A DNA stretch of 55,176 nt from CAIOZW01 sp049317725. Its GTDB lineage: Bacteria; Acidobacteriota; Blastocatellia; RBC074. The position numbers and the translations under genes were made by a program. Below the pieces are notes generated by a model. That model was not told the DNA's origin and made no database searches. It saw nothing but the letters and a program-made list of their open reading frames with translations. The stretch is from contig JBMOHS010000005.1 in assembly GCA_049317725.1 (NCBI GenBank), forward strand, positions 1 to 55,176. Direction: 5' to 3'. Shown piece after piece: positions 34,642-44,932 of the stretch. Every line of letters begins with the position of its first letter. Within the stretch, counting starts at the first letter, position 1.

Positions 34642-35265
34642 TTACTCCCTTCTCACAGCGACGCCGCGGTAGAGTTCCCGAAGAACGGCTGGGGCCTGGG
34701 CGAGCTGTATTCGTTCAAGTTGAGGGAGAAGGAACCCTGCGTCGCGGAGGAGCTGGTCGATCGGGCGGTTGAGATGGCAACCGACTCCGAGTCGATTCTG
34801 AAGAGGGTTGAGTCGGTCCTGCCAGCGGGCGACAACGGCTGAATCACTGCGTCCGTGTTCAAGAAAGAGGAGCATCCCCTTCGGATGGAGGACGCGACGC
34901 ATCTCGGCAAGCGCCGCGCGGAGATCTGGGATGGTGCAGAGCGTGAAGGTGGTGACGACAGTGTCAAATTGGTCGTTACGGAATGGGAGTCGACCTTGCG
35001 CGTCAAGTCGCCATTGGCTCACCGGGAAGGGGGCGGCCGCGATCCGGCAGCGGACACGTTCGGCAAGCATCTCTGCCGGGTCAAGCACGGTCAGTTGGGT
35101 GACGTTTGCGGGGTAGAACGGCAGGTTGAGCCCCGTTCCGAAGCCGATCTCCAATGTCTCCCCTCTGGCAGGTGCGAGGGCCAGCCGGCGTTCCTCCCCT
35201 ACCTCCCGGCTCCCCAGAAACCGGTCCATCAATCTTGGAAAGACCCATCGTGCGTACCATCCCAT
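34642..35265 (-). CDS. class I SAM-dependent methyltransferase (UbiE/phospholipid MT-like)
   Basis: 207 residues. Rossmann-fold methyltransferase: GETLEIGFGTGLNLPFYP (SAM-binding GxGxG-like), LTVLDPAEMLAERV, FRNDQFDTVVTTFTLCTIPD, EMRRVLHPKGMLLFLEHGRS. Pattern is close to Methyltransf_11 proteins that act on lipids or quinones. The C-terminal GVGCHLNRPIDQLLRDAGF block is also typical. Start at 35265 has GGAGG eight bases upstream; ATG 35271 is too close. It converges with the preceding gene (12-bp gap). The divergent neighbour is the 2-oxoglutarate dehydrogenase gene. Confidence 0.9.
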   Translation of the reverse strand: MGWYARWVFPRLMDRFLGSREVGEERRLALAPARGETLEIGFGTGLNLPFYPANVTQLTVLDPAEMLAERVRCRIAAAPFPVSQWRLDAQGRLPFRNDQFDTVVTTFTLCTIPDLRAALAEMRRVLHPKGMLLFLEHGRSDSAVVARWQDRLNPLQNRLGVGCHLNRPIDQLLRDAGFLLPQLERIQLAQAPAVLRELYRGVAVRRE

Positions 35266-35559
35266 GCTCATTCCCTCCCCTTTTTCCACCCTAGACCAAT
35301 TGATGGGGCGTTTGTGGCAATTTCGCAAAGATATTGTAGGATAGGACATTGGGCGATCAGAAGGAGAAATCATCGCCACAAGAGCGACGGAAACAGCTGG
35401 CATCGAACCGCCCGGGCGGTCGAGGAGGGGCCCAATCAGGAACCCCTTCGGAGAAGCCTGCTTAACCGCGCAAGAAGACAGAGACCCGAGCGAGAAGTCC
35501 ATCGATCAATAGAAGCAGCGCAGGGGAGAAGAAGAAGGGAAAGGATAGCAGCACCAGCC

Positions 35560-38500
35560 ATGCGAGACGAACAGCAGATCGGCGTGATTATCGAGAAAGA
35601 GTTTGGCGCGAATGCGACCTATGTGGAGGATCTCTTCCGCCAGTACCGGCAGCATCCGGGTTCGGTTGGGGAAGAGTGGGCGCGCTACTTTGGCGGACTT
35701 CTGGGGGGGAACGGGGGACCACCAGTGGCGGTCGTCTCGAAGGGAGAGGCTGGAGCGCCTGCGCCGGTCGTCCAGCGTCAACCCCAGGGAACGCCGGCAG
35801 GGGGGGGCACAGTGGTCGAGCCCCCGGGAGAGCGGATCGAGCGCGTGACGATGCGTGGACCGGCCGCCCGGATTGTCGAGAACATGGAGTCGAGTCTGGG
35901 GGTGCCGACCGCCACTTCGATCCGGCAGATCCAGATCAAGCTGCTCGATGAGAACCGGCGCTGGATCAACCGTTATCTCGAATCGCAGGGGCGGCCAAAA
36001 ACGTCCTTCACTCATTTCATCGCCTGGGCGATGCTCAAAGCGATCGCCAAATATCCACAGTTGAATGATGGCTACCAGGAGGTGGAGGGGGTCCCGACAC
36101 GCCTGCGACGAGAGGAAGTGCATCTGGGAGTTGCCGTCGATGTGCAGAAGAAAGATGGGACCCGAACGCTTCTCGTGCCGAACCTCAAGGCCGCCAACCG
36201 ACTTCGGCTCCGTGAGTTTCTCGACGCCTACCAGGATGTCATCACCAGGGCCCGGGATGGCAAGCTCCAGGTCGCAGATTTCCAGGGGACGACGATCAGT
36301 CTGACCAATCCCGGGACCATCGGGACGACCGCCTCCAGCCCGCGCCTGATGGCGGGGCAGGGATTGATCCTCGCGACTGGTGCCATTGAGTTCCCGCCCG
36401 AGTATGCAGCGATGACCGAGGCGGCCCTCTCCCAACTTGGGATCGGAAAGGTGCTGACGATCACCAGCACCTACGATCACCGGATCATTCAGGGCGCGGA
36501 ATCGGGCCTCTTTCTCGCGTACCTGCATGAACTGCTTCTCGGGAAGCACGCCTTCTATGATGAGATCTTTGCCGATCTGGGCATTACCTATCGGCCGCTC
36601 CGCTGGTCGACGGATGTCAATCCACTCTTTTCCGGGGTCGATCGCGAGCGCGAACAGATTCAGAAGCAGGTCCGTCTCTTCGAGTGGATCAACGCCTATC
36701 GGGTGAGGGGCCACCTCATTGCGGATACGGATCCCCTCGGCCTGATTCCGATGCACGCACACCCCGAGCTCGAGATTGAGACCTATGGCCTCTCGATCTG
36801 GGACCTCGACCGGGTCTTCTTCACCAATGGGTTGGGGGGAAAAGACTATGCCAGCTTGCGTGACATCTGGAGCATGTTGATCCGGTTCTATTGTGGCAAG
36901 GTGGGAATCGAGAGCCGCCACATCTCGAGTCAGGAGGAGAAGCAGTGGATTCGGGAGCAGGTCGAGCAGGATCCTCCACCCCTCCCCCGGGAGATCAAGC
37001 TCCAGTTGCTGCAGAAGTTAGTCGCTGCCGAACAGTTCGAGAAGTTCCTGCACACCAAGTTTCTTGGGCAGAAGCGGTTTTCGGTCGAAGGGGGTGAGTC
37101 GATCATTGCCATGCTCGACCAGTTGATCGTCGGGGCGGCGGAGCGTGGAGTGGATGAGGTGGTCTTCGGGATGGCCCACCGGGGTCGACTGACCGTACTG
37201 GCCAACATCATTGGGAACTTCAGTGAGCGGATCTTCACCGCGTTCGAGGGCTCGGTCCACCCCAACTTCCCGGCGGACGAAGGAGACGTCAAGTATCACC
37301 AGGGGGCAACAGGAACGCGGGAGGTCGGGGATCGGGAGGTCTACCTGCGGCTCTCCCCCAATCCGAGCCACCTCGAGTTCGTCAATCCAGTGGTGGAAGG
37401 GATGGCGCGAGCTCGCCAAGACCAGCTCTCGTCCGCGGGGGCGGATCGCGCGCAGGCCCACGAGCGGATCCTCTCGGTGCTGATTCACGGGGATGCTGCC
37501 TTTGCCGGGCAGGGGATTGTGACAGAGACGCTCAACTTGGCAAGCCTCGATGGGTATAGCACGGGTGGGACCATCCACTTTGTCATCAACAACCAGATCG
37601 GATTTACAACCTCACCGACGTCGAGCCGCTCTTCGATCTACTCGACTGATGTCGCCAAGATGACACAGCTCCCGATCTTCCACGTCAATGCTGACGATCT
37701 CGAGGCCGCCTACAGGGTCTTGCAGATCGCGCTCGACTATCGAAAGAAGTTCAAGAAGGACGTGGTCATCGACCTGATCGGATTCCGTCGACACGGGCAC
37801 AATGAGGGAGATGAACCGAGCTACACCCAACCCCTGATGTACCAGCGGGTGCGCGAGCATCCGGGGATTCGCGAGCTCTACTCGCGCCAGTTGTTGCGCG
37901 AGGGAACGATTACGGACGAAGACCTGCGGCAGATGATCGAGGAGCGCTGGCGGCGGTATGAGAACGCCATGCTCGGAGCGAAGGAGATTGTCGCCCGTCA
38001 GAAGGCGATCACCCGTCTGCCGGATCCGGACCTCGAGATTGATGGTTCGGAGGTGATTGAGACTGGTGTCGATCGGACGGTGCTGCAGACCGTCTCGCAG
38101 GCGATGAATGTCGTCCCGAACGGATTCACGATCAATCCCAAAATGGTCAGCCAAATGTCACGTCGTGCGCGGATGGGGGAGGGGGAGGTCCCGATCGATT
38201 GGGGCTTTGCCGAAGGGCTCGCCTCCGGGTCACTGCTTATCGAGGGCACCTCGGTGCGCCTCTCGGGACAGGATTGCGGTCGTGGAACCTTCAGCCAACG
38301 CCACGCAATCCTCTACGACACACAGACGGGCGAGCCGTGGACTCCTCTGCAAGCGCTTGCGCGCCCGGATGTCCGGTTTCAGGTCTTCGACAGCTCCCTC
38401 TCCGAGGCGGGCGTTCTCGGTTTCGAGTATGGCTACTCGGTGATCGCCCGGGACTCGTTGACGATGTGGGAGGCACAGTTTGGCGACTTTTCGAACGGTG

Positions 38501-39219
38501 CACAAGTGCTGATCGACCAGTTCATCGCGCCGGGAGAAGATAAATGGCAACAGACCTCGCGGTTGGTCCTGCTGTTGCCGCACGGCTATGAAGGACAGGG
38601 CCCAGAGCACTCCAGTGCGCGGTTGGAGCGCTATCTGCAGCTGTGCGCGGACAACAACATGCAGGTCTGCTATCCGACAACACCGGCCCAATACTTTCAC
38701 TTATTGCGTCGGCAAGTGTGGCAACCGTTGAGCAAACCGCTCATCGTCATGACGCCGAAGAGTCTGCTCCGTCTTCCCCAAGCGGTCTCGAGCCTCGACC
38801 AGATGACCAATGGAGGCTTTCTTCCAGTGATTGGCGATCCGGTCGATCCAGCCAGGGTGGAGCGGATTCTGTTTTGCAGTGGCAAGGTCTACTACGACTT
38901 GGCCGCGGAGCTTGAGCGCTCGGCGACAGGCCGAGACCGGATTGCGATCCTCCGGGTCGAGCAGTTCTACCCGTTCCCATTGACGCTCTTGCGTCGCTGG
39001 CTCGCCAGCTATCCTCAAGCTGAGGAGATCTTCTGGGTGCAGGAGGAGCCACAGAATATGGGAGGGTGGAGTTTTCTGCGGCCACGGTTGGAGGCACTTC
39101 TGAGGGAGGATCAGTCGCTGCGATACGTTGGGCGTGCAGCCAGTGCCAGTCCAGCGACAGGCTCGTACACGATTCATCAATTGGAGCAGGCAAAGTTCCT
39201 GCGCGAGGCTCTCGACTGA
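35560..39219 (+). CDS. kgd: multifunctional 2-oxoglutarate dehydrogenase E1 with fused E2 catalytic domain (Kgd/OdhA type)
   Basis: 1219 residues. An E1-type N-terminal helix (YVEDLFRQYRQHPGSVGEEW, about 21-40) is followed by a Pro/Gly/Ala linker, then an E2 acyltransferase domain (about 100-345) with TSIRQIQIKLLDENRRWINR and active-site DHRIIQGAESG. The E1 dehydrogenase follows (about 390-1219), with FGMAHRGRLTVLANIIG, the TPP motif starting GDAAFAGQGIVTETLNL, NNQIGFTTSPTSSRSS, FRRHGHNEGDEPSYTQP and GQGPEHSSARLERYL. No lipoyl domain is present, as in actinobacterial OdhA. It oxidises 2-oxoglutarate in the TCA cycle. ATG 35560 lacks a close Shine-Dalgarno. The upstream open frame to 34855 is non-homologous. 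Confidence 0.95.
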   Translation: MRDEQQIGVIIEKEFGANATYVEDLFRQYRQHPGSVGEEWARYFGGLLGGNGGPPVAVVSKGEAGAPAPVVQRQPQGTPAGGGTVVEPPGERIERVTMRGPAARIVENMESSLGVPTATSIRQIQIKLLDENRRWINRYLESQGRPKTSFTHFIAWAMLKAIAKYPQLNDGYQEVEGVPTRLRREEVHLGVAVDVQKKDGTRTLLVPNLKAANRLRLREFLDAYQDVITRARDGKLQVADFQGTTISLTNPGTIGTTASSPRLMAGQGLILATGAIEFPPEYAAMTEAALSQLGIGKVLTITSTYDHRIIQGAESGLFLAYLHELLLGKHAFYDEIFADLGITYRPLRWSTDVNPLFSGVDREREQIQKQVRLFEWINAYRVRGHLIADTDPLGLIPMHAHPELEIETYGLSIWDLDRVFFTNGLGGKDYASLRDIWSMLIRFYCGKVGIESRHISSQEEKQWIREQVEQDPPPLPREIKLQLLQKLVAAEQFEKFLHTKFLGQKRFSVEGGESIIAMLDQLIVGAAERGVDEVVFGMAHRGRLTVLANIIGNFSERIFTAFEGSVHPNFPADEGDVKYHQGATGTREVGDREVYLRLSPNPSHLEFVNPVVEGMARARQDQLSSAGADRAQAHERILSVLIHGDAAFAGQGIVTETLNLASLDGYSTGGTIHFVINNQIGFTTSPTSSRSSIYSTDVAKMTQLPIFHVNADDLEAAYRVLQIALDYRKKFKKDVVIDLIGFRRHGHNEGDEPSYTQPLMYQRVREHPGIRELYSRQLLREGTITDEDLRQMIEERWRRYENAMLGAKEIVARQKAITRLPDPDLEIDGSEVIETGVDRTVLQTVSQAMNVVPNGFTINPKMVSQMSRRARMGEGEVPIDWGFAEGLASGSLLIEGTSVRLSGQDCGRGTFSQRHAILYDTQTGEPWTPLQALARPDVRFQVFDSSLSEAGVLGFEYGYSVIARDSLTMWEAQFGDFSNGAQVLIDQFIAPGEDKWQQTSRLVLLLPHGYEGQGPEHSSARLERYLQLCADNNMQVCYPTTPAQYFHLLRRQVWQPLSKPLIVMTPKSLLRLPQAVSSLDQMTNGGFLPVIGDPVDPARVERILFCSGKVYYDLAAELERSATGRDRIAILRVEQFYPFPLTLLRRWLASYPQAEEIFWVQEEPQNMGGWSFLRPRLEALLREDQSLRYVGRAASASPATGSYTIHQLEQAKFLREALD

Positions 39220-39233
39220 TGAGAGCAGTTGAA

Positions 39234-39267
39234 GAAGAGCACGAATGTCGAGGTCGACGTGCTCTTC
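39234..39267. terminator. hairpin between convergent kgd and TIR gene
   Basis: Perfect ten-base arms GAAGAGCACG (39234-39243) and CGTGCTCTTC (39258-39267), with further TCGA/TCGA pairing inside the loop. It starts 15 bases after the kgd stop. No T-run follows on either strand, so intrinsic termination is only possible, but the position between convergent ends fits. Confidence 0.5.
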
Positions 39268-39289
39268 CGCAAAAGGGGGTCAGGAAAGG

Positions 39290-41245
39290 TCACGGGGCGG
39301 GGGGCCGTGACATCAAATAGATCAGCTTATCGTTGAAGTGGAGGTGCTGGAGTCGTTCGGGGGGGGGGACGAGCGGTGGTCCCTCGATGATAACGGGCTT
39401 GATCTCTGGAGGTGCGTCATCTTTTCCCTGTTGGCGATCCAGTGCGTAGTTGACTTCCCGCATGACCCAGGGAGAGCGCCTGGCGGCGTTCGACCAGAAG
39501 AGGAGGAAGAGATCGCACTGGTCGATATTGCGGTACAGTTCTTTCTCCCAGCGTTGGCCAGGATCGAGGCTGAGTAGATCCTGGAAGTAGCGAATACCCA
39601 TCTGGTCAAGCATCTGTACGCGAGCCAAGACTTTGTCGCGATCTTCGGAGGCGTACGAGAGAAAGGTGAAACGATAGGCGAAGGCGCAGGCCTCCGTCTC
39701 CGTCGCCACCGGCACAGGGGTGCCAGCGGTAACGACCTGGAGCAGAAATGAGATTCGGCCAATCGGGACGGTATTCTGGCTGATGGTCACCTTCCCGGCG
39801 AGATTGCCGGTTGGACAGTCAAGTGGGATATCGACAATGAACTGGACAGACTCGGTATCTCCCATCCAGACCAGCGTTTGGATGGGATCGGGGGGGGAGA
39901 GCCGGGAGAGTTCGAGGTGAAAGGTGAGTTCTGAGCCTCGGGTGACGCGGGCAGCGAGGGTCTTGACTCCACGGGGATGGGCCGCCGGATCGAATTGCAC
40001 CGCGAGGCGGGCCGCTTCGGAATCGAGTCCTTCGAGGTGTGCAAAGACTTGGATCATGAGGGTCTCACCCTGCGGAGCGATGGCCGGGGCGAAGACAGAG
40101 CACTCGACCACGTCGTCTTGGCCATTCTCGGGTAGTTCAAGATTGGCGGCTGGGGCGCTGGGGGAAGCCACGGGGGAGTTACCCGGGACATTGGAACTTG
40201 AGGGCGAACCCTCGGGGGCGGCCTCTTCACTGGCATCGGCCAGAATGGACTTCTCTCGCTTCCGACGGCGATTCCCGAGTGGCCCGAGTGGGAGGGTGGC
40301 GAGCAGCATCAGCAGCGCGCCAGCTCCACCGAAGATGGGGCTCAGCACCTTGACCTGCCCGGATTGGAGCAGCGGATCCGCCACGGAGACGGGGAGCCGC
40401 TCTCGCCAGAGGAGACGGCGAACGGTCACATCTCCTGTCATTCCTGGGTTTTTGGGACGCCACTCGATCTCCATGACGGCTTCGATCTCCTGTTGAACCG
40501 CCGCTGAGGTGGCACGGATCTGCCATTCCCAATCTACTTGGGTCGACTGCGCCAAGGGGCGCCAAGACTCCTGGGCAGTCTCCCCCCGAAGGATTTCGAT
40601 CGATTGGGAATGGAGCTGACAGCGAATCCAGGCGTCGTACCCAAGTCCCTGGCTCTCCTCAAGTGCGATATCGAGCGGACGTCCGGGAATCGGTTCAATC
40701 GCAGATGTCCGCTGTGTACGATCGCCGCTGGTCGTGGTCAAGTCGGGTGGACGGGGCCGTTCAACCATCTTTCGTGTGAAGCTGATCCTGACGGGCTCCA
40801 CTTCTCCCTTTTCGATTCGACTGGGGTAATCGCCTTTGATCTCTTCCTGGTGGAAGATCTGGGGGGTTGGGGTGGGCTCGGCAATGTAGTAGAGAACCTC
40901 TCCCTTGTCAGGAGGGATCGATGGGAGAGGCGGTTCGATTGAGGGGGTAGGCGGCGATAGCTTCTTCTCGTCAGCCGTGGAAGAGGGGGAAGGCAGGGGA
41001 GCTGCGGGGCGGCTGGGCTGAATGGGCCGCGGGGTGGAAGCGGGGCTTGGTTCCGATGGTGGCAGAGGAATTGCGTTCGGAACTGGCTCGACCATCGCTT
41101 CCAGGTTGAATCCCTTGCCGTCAATCGGCACCAGACTCTCAACCCGCACCCGCGGCAGCAGGTATCCAGCCGCTCCCAACACCATCAAGAGTGCCCCAAT
41201 TGATTGGAAGGCCCACCTCCAGTTCCTCGACAGAGTCTGTTTCAA
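39290..41245 (-). CDS. two-pass membrane protein with cytoplasmic TIR domain
   Basis: 651 residues. TTG start at 41245 with GGAGG six bases upstream. TM1 is at 12-31 after a basic head. Residues 32-302 are predicted extracytoplasmic: Pro-rich to about 115, then a beta-type region. TM2 is at 303-324, followed by NRRRKREK, which fixes the rest inside. Residues 375-505 form a beta-rich domain (VVECSVFAPAIAPQGETLMI, FHLELSRLSPPDPIQTLVW, GKVTISQNTVPIGRISFLLQ). Residues 524-645 are a TIR domain: FTFLSYASEDRDKVLARVQM, YFQDLLSLDPGQRWEKEL with a Glu near residue 567 at the NADase position, LFLLFWSNAARRSPWVMREV. It stands alone, convergent with kgd. Similar cytoplasmic beta-TIR pairs occur in cyanobacteria and planctomycetes (recollection). 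NAD cleavage is plausible, untested. Confidence 0.85.
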   Translation of the reverse strand: MKQTLSRNWRWAFQSIGALLMVLGAAGYLLPRVRVESLVPIDGKGFNLEAMVEPVPNAIPLPPSEPSPASTPRPIQPSRPAAPLPSPSSTADEKKLSPPTPSIEPPLPSIPPDKGEVLYYIAEPTPTPQIFHQEEIKGDYPSRIEKGEVEPVRISFTRKMVERPRPPDLTTTSGDRTQRTSAIEPIPGRPLDIALEESQGLGYDAWIRCQLHSQSIEILRGETAQESWRPLAQSTQVDWEWQIRATSAAVQQEIEAVMEIEWRPKNPGMTGDVTVRRLLWRERLPVSVADPLLQSGQVKVLSPIFGGAGALLMLLATLPLGPLGNRRRKREKSILADASEEAAPEGSPSSSNVPGNSPVASPSAPAANLELPENGQDDVVECSVFAPAIAPQGETLMIQVFAHLEGLDSEAARLAVQFDPAAHPRGVKTLAARVTRGSELTFHLELSRLSPPDPIQTLVWMGDTESVQFIVDIPLDCPTGNLAGKVTISQNTVPIGRISFLLQVVTAGTPVPVATETEACAFAYRFTFLSYASEDRDKVLARVQMLDQMGIRYFQDLLSLDPGQRWEKELYRNIDQCDLFLLFWSNAARRSPWVMREVNYALDRQQGKDDAPPEIKPVIIEGPPLVPPPERLQHLHFNDKLIYLMSRPPAP

Positions 41246-41512
41246 GACGTTCCTCCAGGCTGCGATTTCATTTCTCAGAGGGGCACAGCATTGATCACAG
41301 GAGGGAAGGTGACAGCTGTCGGTAATGCGGTATGAAGATTGGCAGGAGACCCCAGTTCATCGGTGAAGGGCCCTTTTCTCGGTAATCGGACTCTTCGGGC
41401 ATTCCCGGAATTTCCGATCTGAGATACAATGCGCTCTTTTCGTGAACCGTGAAGGGGATCAGGGCAATGTGTCACATTTTTGAAAACGGCTTGAGACGGA
41501 TTGAACAGGAAA

Positions 41513-41587
<75 letters not shown>

Positions 41588-41614
41588 AATTACACCAATG
41601 TGACAAACAAGTTC

Positions 41615-41644
41615 AACATAGCACGTTCCTCGGGTTTTTTTCAA
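41615..41644 (-). promoter_or_regulatory. candidate promoter of tRNA-Glu
   Basis: On the minus strand TTGAAA (41644-41639) and TATGTT (41620-41615) with an 18-base spacer, and TGC directly before the -10 (extended -10). It ends 27 bases before the tRNA 5' end. Confidence 0.45.
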
Positions 41645-41755
41645 GCAGGCCAGAGGAAGAATCGATCCCACGGATGGCCGAGGATCCCAACCATTCAACC
41701 AATCTAACCAATCCAATTGGAAGAAGCGTTGAGAAAAGAGAGGATAGAAGAGAAG

Positions 41756-43810
<2,055 letters not shown>

Positions 43811-43863
43811 CCTCCCTTTTTTACCTTTCAAGTCATTGTTGAGACAGGAAGCGCGAGACAGTT

Positions 43864-44907
43864 ATGTTTATAGTAATGGAACCAGAGGCGTCGGATGAGG
43901 ATATCCGACGTGTCATCGAAGTTGTTGAATCCGTGGGCTTTCGTGGCCATGCGGTCCCTGGGGCGAGCCGAACTGGGGTGGTGATTACGGGAAATCAGGC
44001 TCCCATCGATCCCTCCCCGTTCAGTGATCTGCCTGGCGTCGCGGAATGCGTGCGCATCACCAAGCCTTACAAACTGGTCGGACGAGATCTCAAGCACGTC
44101 AAGACTGCCATCCGGGTGGGAGAGGCCGAGATCGGGGGGCAGGAGGTCGCAATCATCGGTGGTGTCTGTGCGGTTGAATCGCACGAGCAGACGATGCTCA
44201 CCGCCGAAGTGGTGGCGGAGATGGGGGGGAAGTGGTTCCGTGGCGGCGCATTCAAGCCTCGTACCTCTCCCTATGCCTTCCAGGGGCTCGCGGAAGAGGG
44301 GCTCAAGATCCTCTCGGAGGTACGCGACCGGTTTGGGTTGCGCATTGTCACCGAGGCTGTCGACGAGCCAGCCCTCGACCTGACCGAGAAGTATGCCGAT
44401 GTCATCCAGATTGGGACCCGGAATATGCAGAACTTCAGTCTGCTCAAACGGGCCGGCCAAGCCCGCAAGCCGATCCTGCTCAAGCGCGGCATGTCTTCGA
44501 CCCTGGAAGAGTTTCTCCTTGCGGCCGAGTACATCATGGCCGAGGGCAACTATCAGGTGATTCTCTGTGAGCGTGGGGTGAGGACCTTTGCGACCCATTC
44601 GCGTTTCACGCCCGACCTGACGGTCATCCCCGAGGTGCATCGCCTCTCGCACTTGCCGATCATCTTCGACCCGAGCCACAGCACCGGGAAGCGCGAAACG
44701 GTCATTCCTTTGGCGCGCGCCGCGACGGCGGTCGGTGCCGATGGATTGCTCGTCGATGTTCACCCCTATCCTGAGCGAGCGCTCTGCGATGGGCCACAGG
44801 CCCTCCTCTTCGATCAGTACCGGGAGATGGTGCGGGAGGTCAGGGCGATTGCCCAGATTGTTCAGGCCGGCGACGCCACCCTCGAGCGGGTAGTTCGAAA
44901 GGGCTGA
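43864..44907 (+). CDS. aroF: 3-deoxy-7-phosphoheptulonate (DAHP) synthase
   Basis: 347 residues. Catalyses PEP plus erythrose 4-phosphate to DAHP, the entry step of aromatic amino acid synthesis. It is of the type with an N-terminal ferredoxin-like regulatory domain (1-75: MFIVMEPEASDEDIRRVIEVVE) and a KDO8P-synthase-like barrel. Substrate loops are FRGGAFKPRTSPYAFQG, LLKRGMSSTLEEFLLAAEYI, CERGVRTF and FDPSHSTGKRETVIPLARAA. The common GPCSVES reads GGVCAVES here, still keeping the metal-ligand Cys. Lies 53 bases after argS and could be cotranscribed with it. Feedback control by the N-terminal domain is known for related enzymes. Confidence 0.95.
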   Translation: MFIVMEPEASDEDIRRVIEVVESVGFRGHAVPGASRTGVVITGNQAPIDPSPFSDLPGVAECVRITKPYKLVGRDLKHVKTAIRVGEAEIGGQEVAIIGGVCAVESHEQTMLTAEVVAEMGGKWFRGGAFKPRTSPYAFQGLAEEGLKILSEVRDRFGLRIVTEAVDEPALDLTEKYADVIQIGTRNMQNFSLLKRAGQARKPILLKRGMSSTLEEFLLAAEYIMAEGNYQVILCERGVRTFATHSRFTPDLTVIPEVHRLSHLPIIFDPSHSTGKRETVIPLARAATAVGADGLLVDVHPYPERALCDGPQALLFDQYREMVREVRAIAQIVQAGDATLERVVRKG

Positions 44908-44932
44908 GACGCCTTTCCCGACCGCCCCTCCC

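Noticed and set aside
34855..39219. 1454-codon frame extending kgd upstream
   Set aside because: The extra 235 codons overlap the methyltransferase gene on the other strand and do not resemble E1/E2 sequences.
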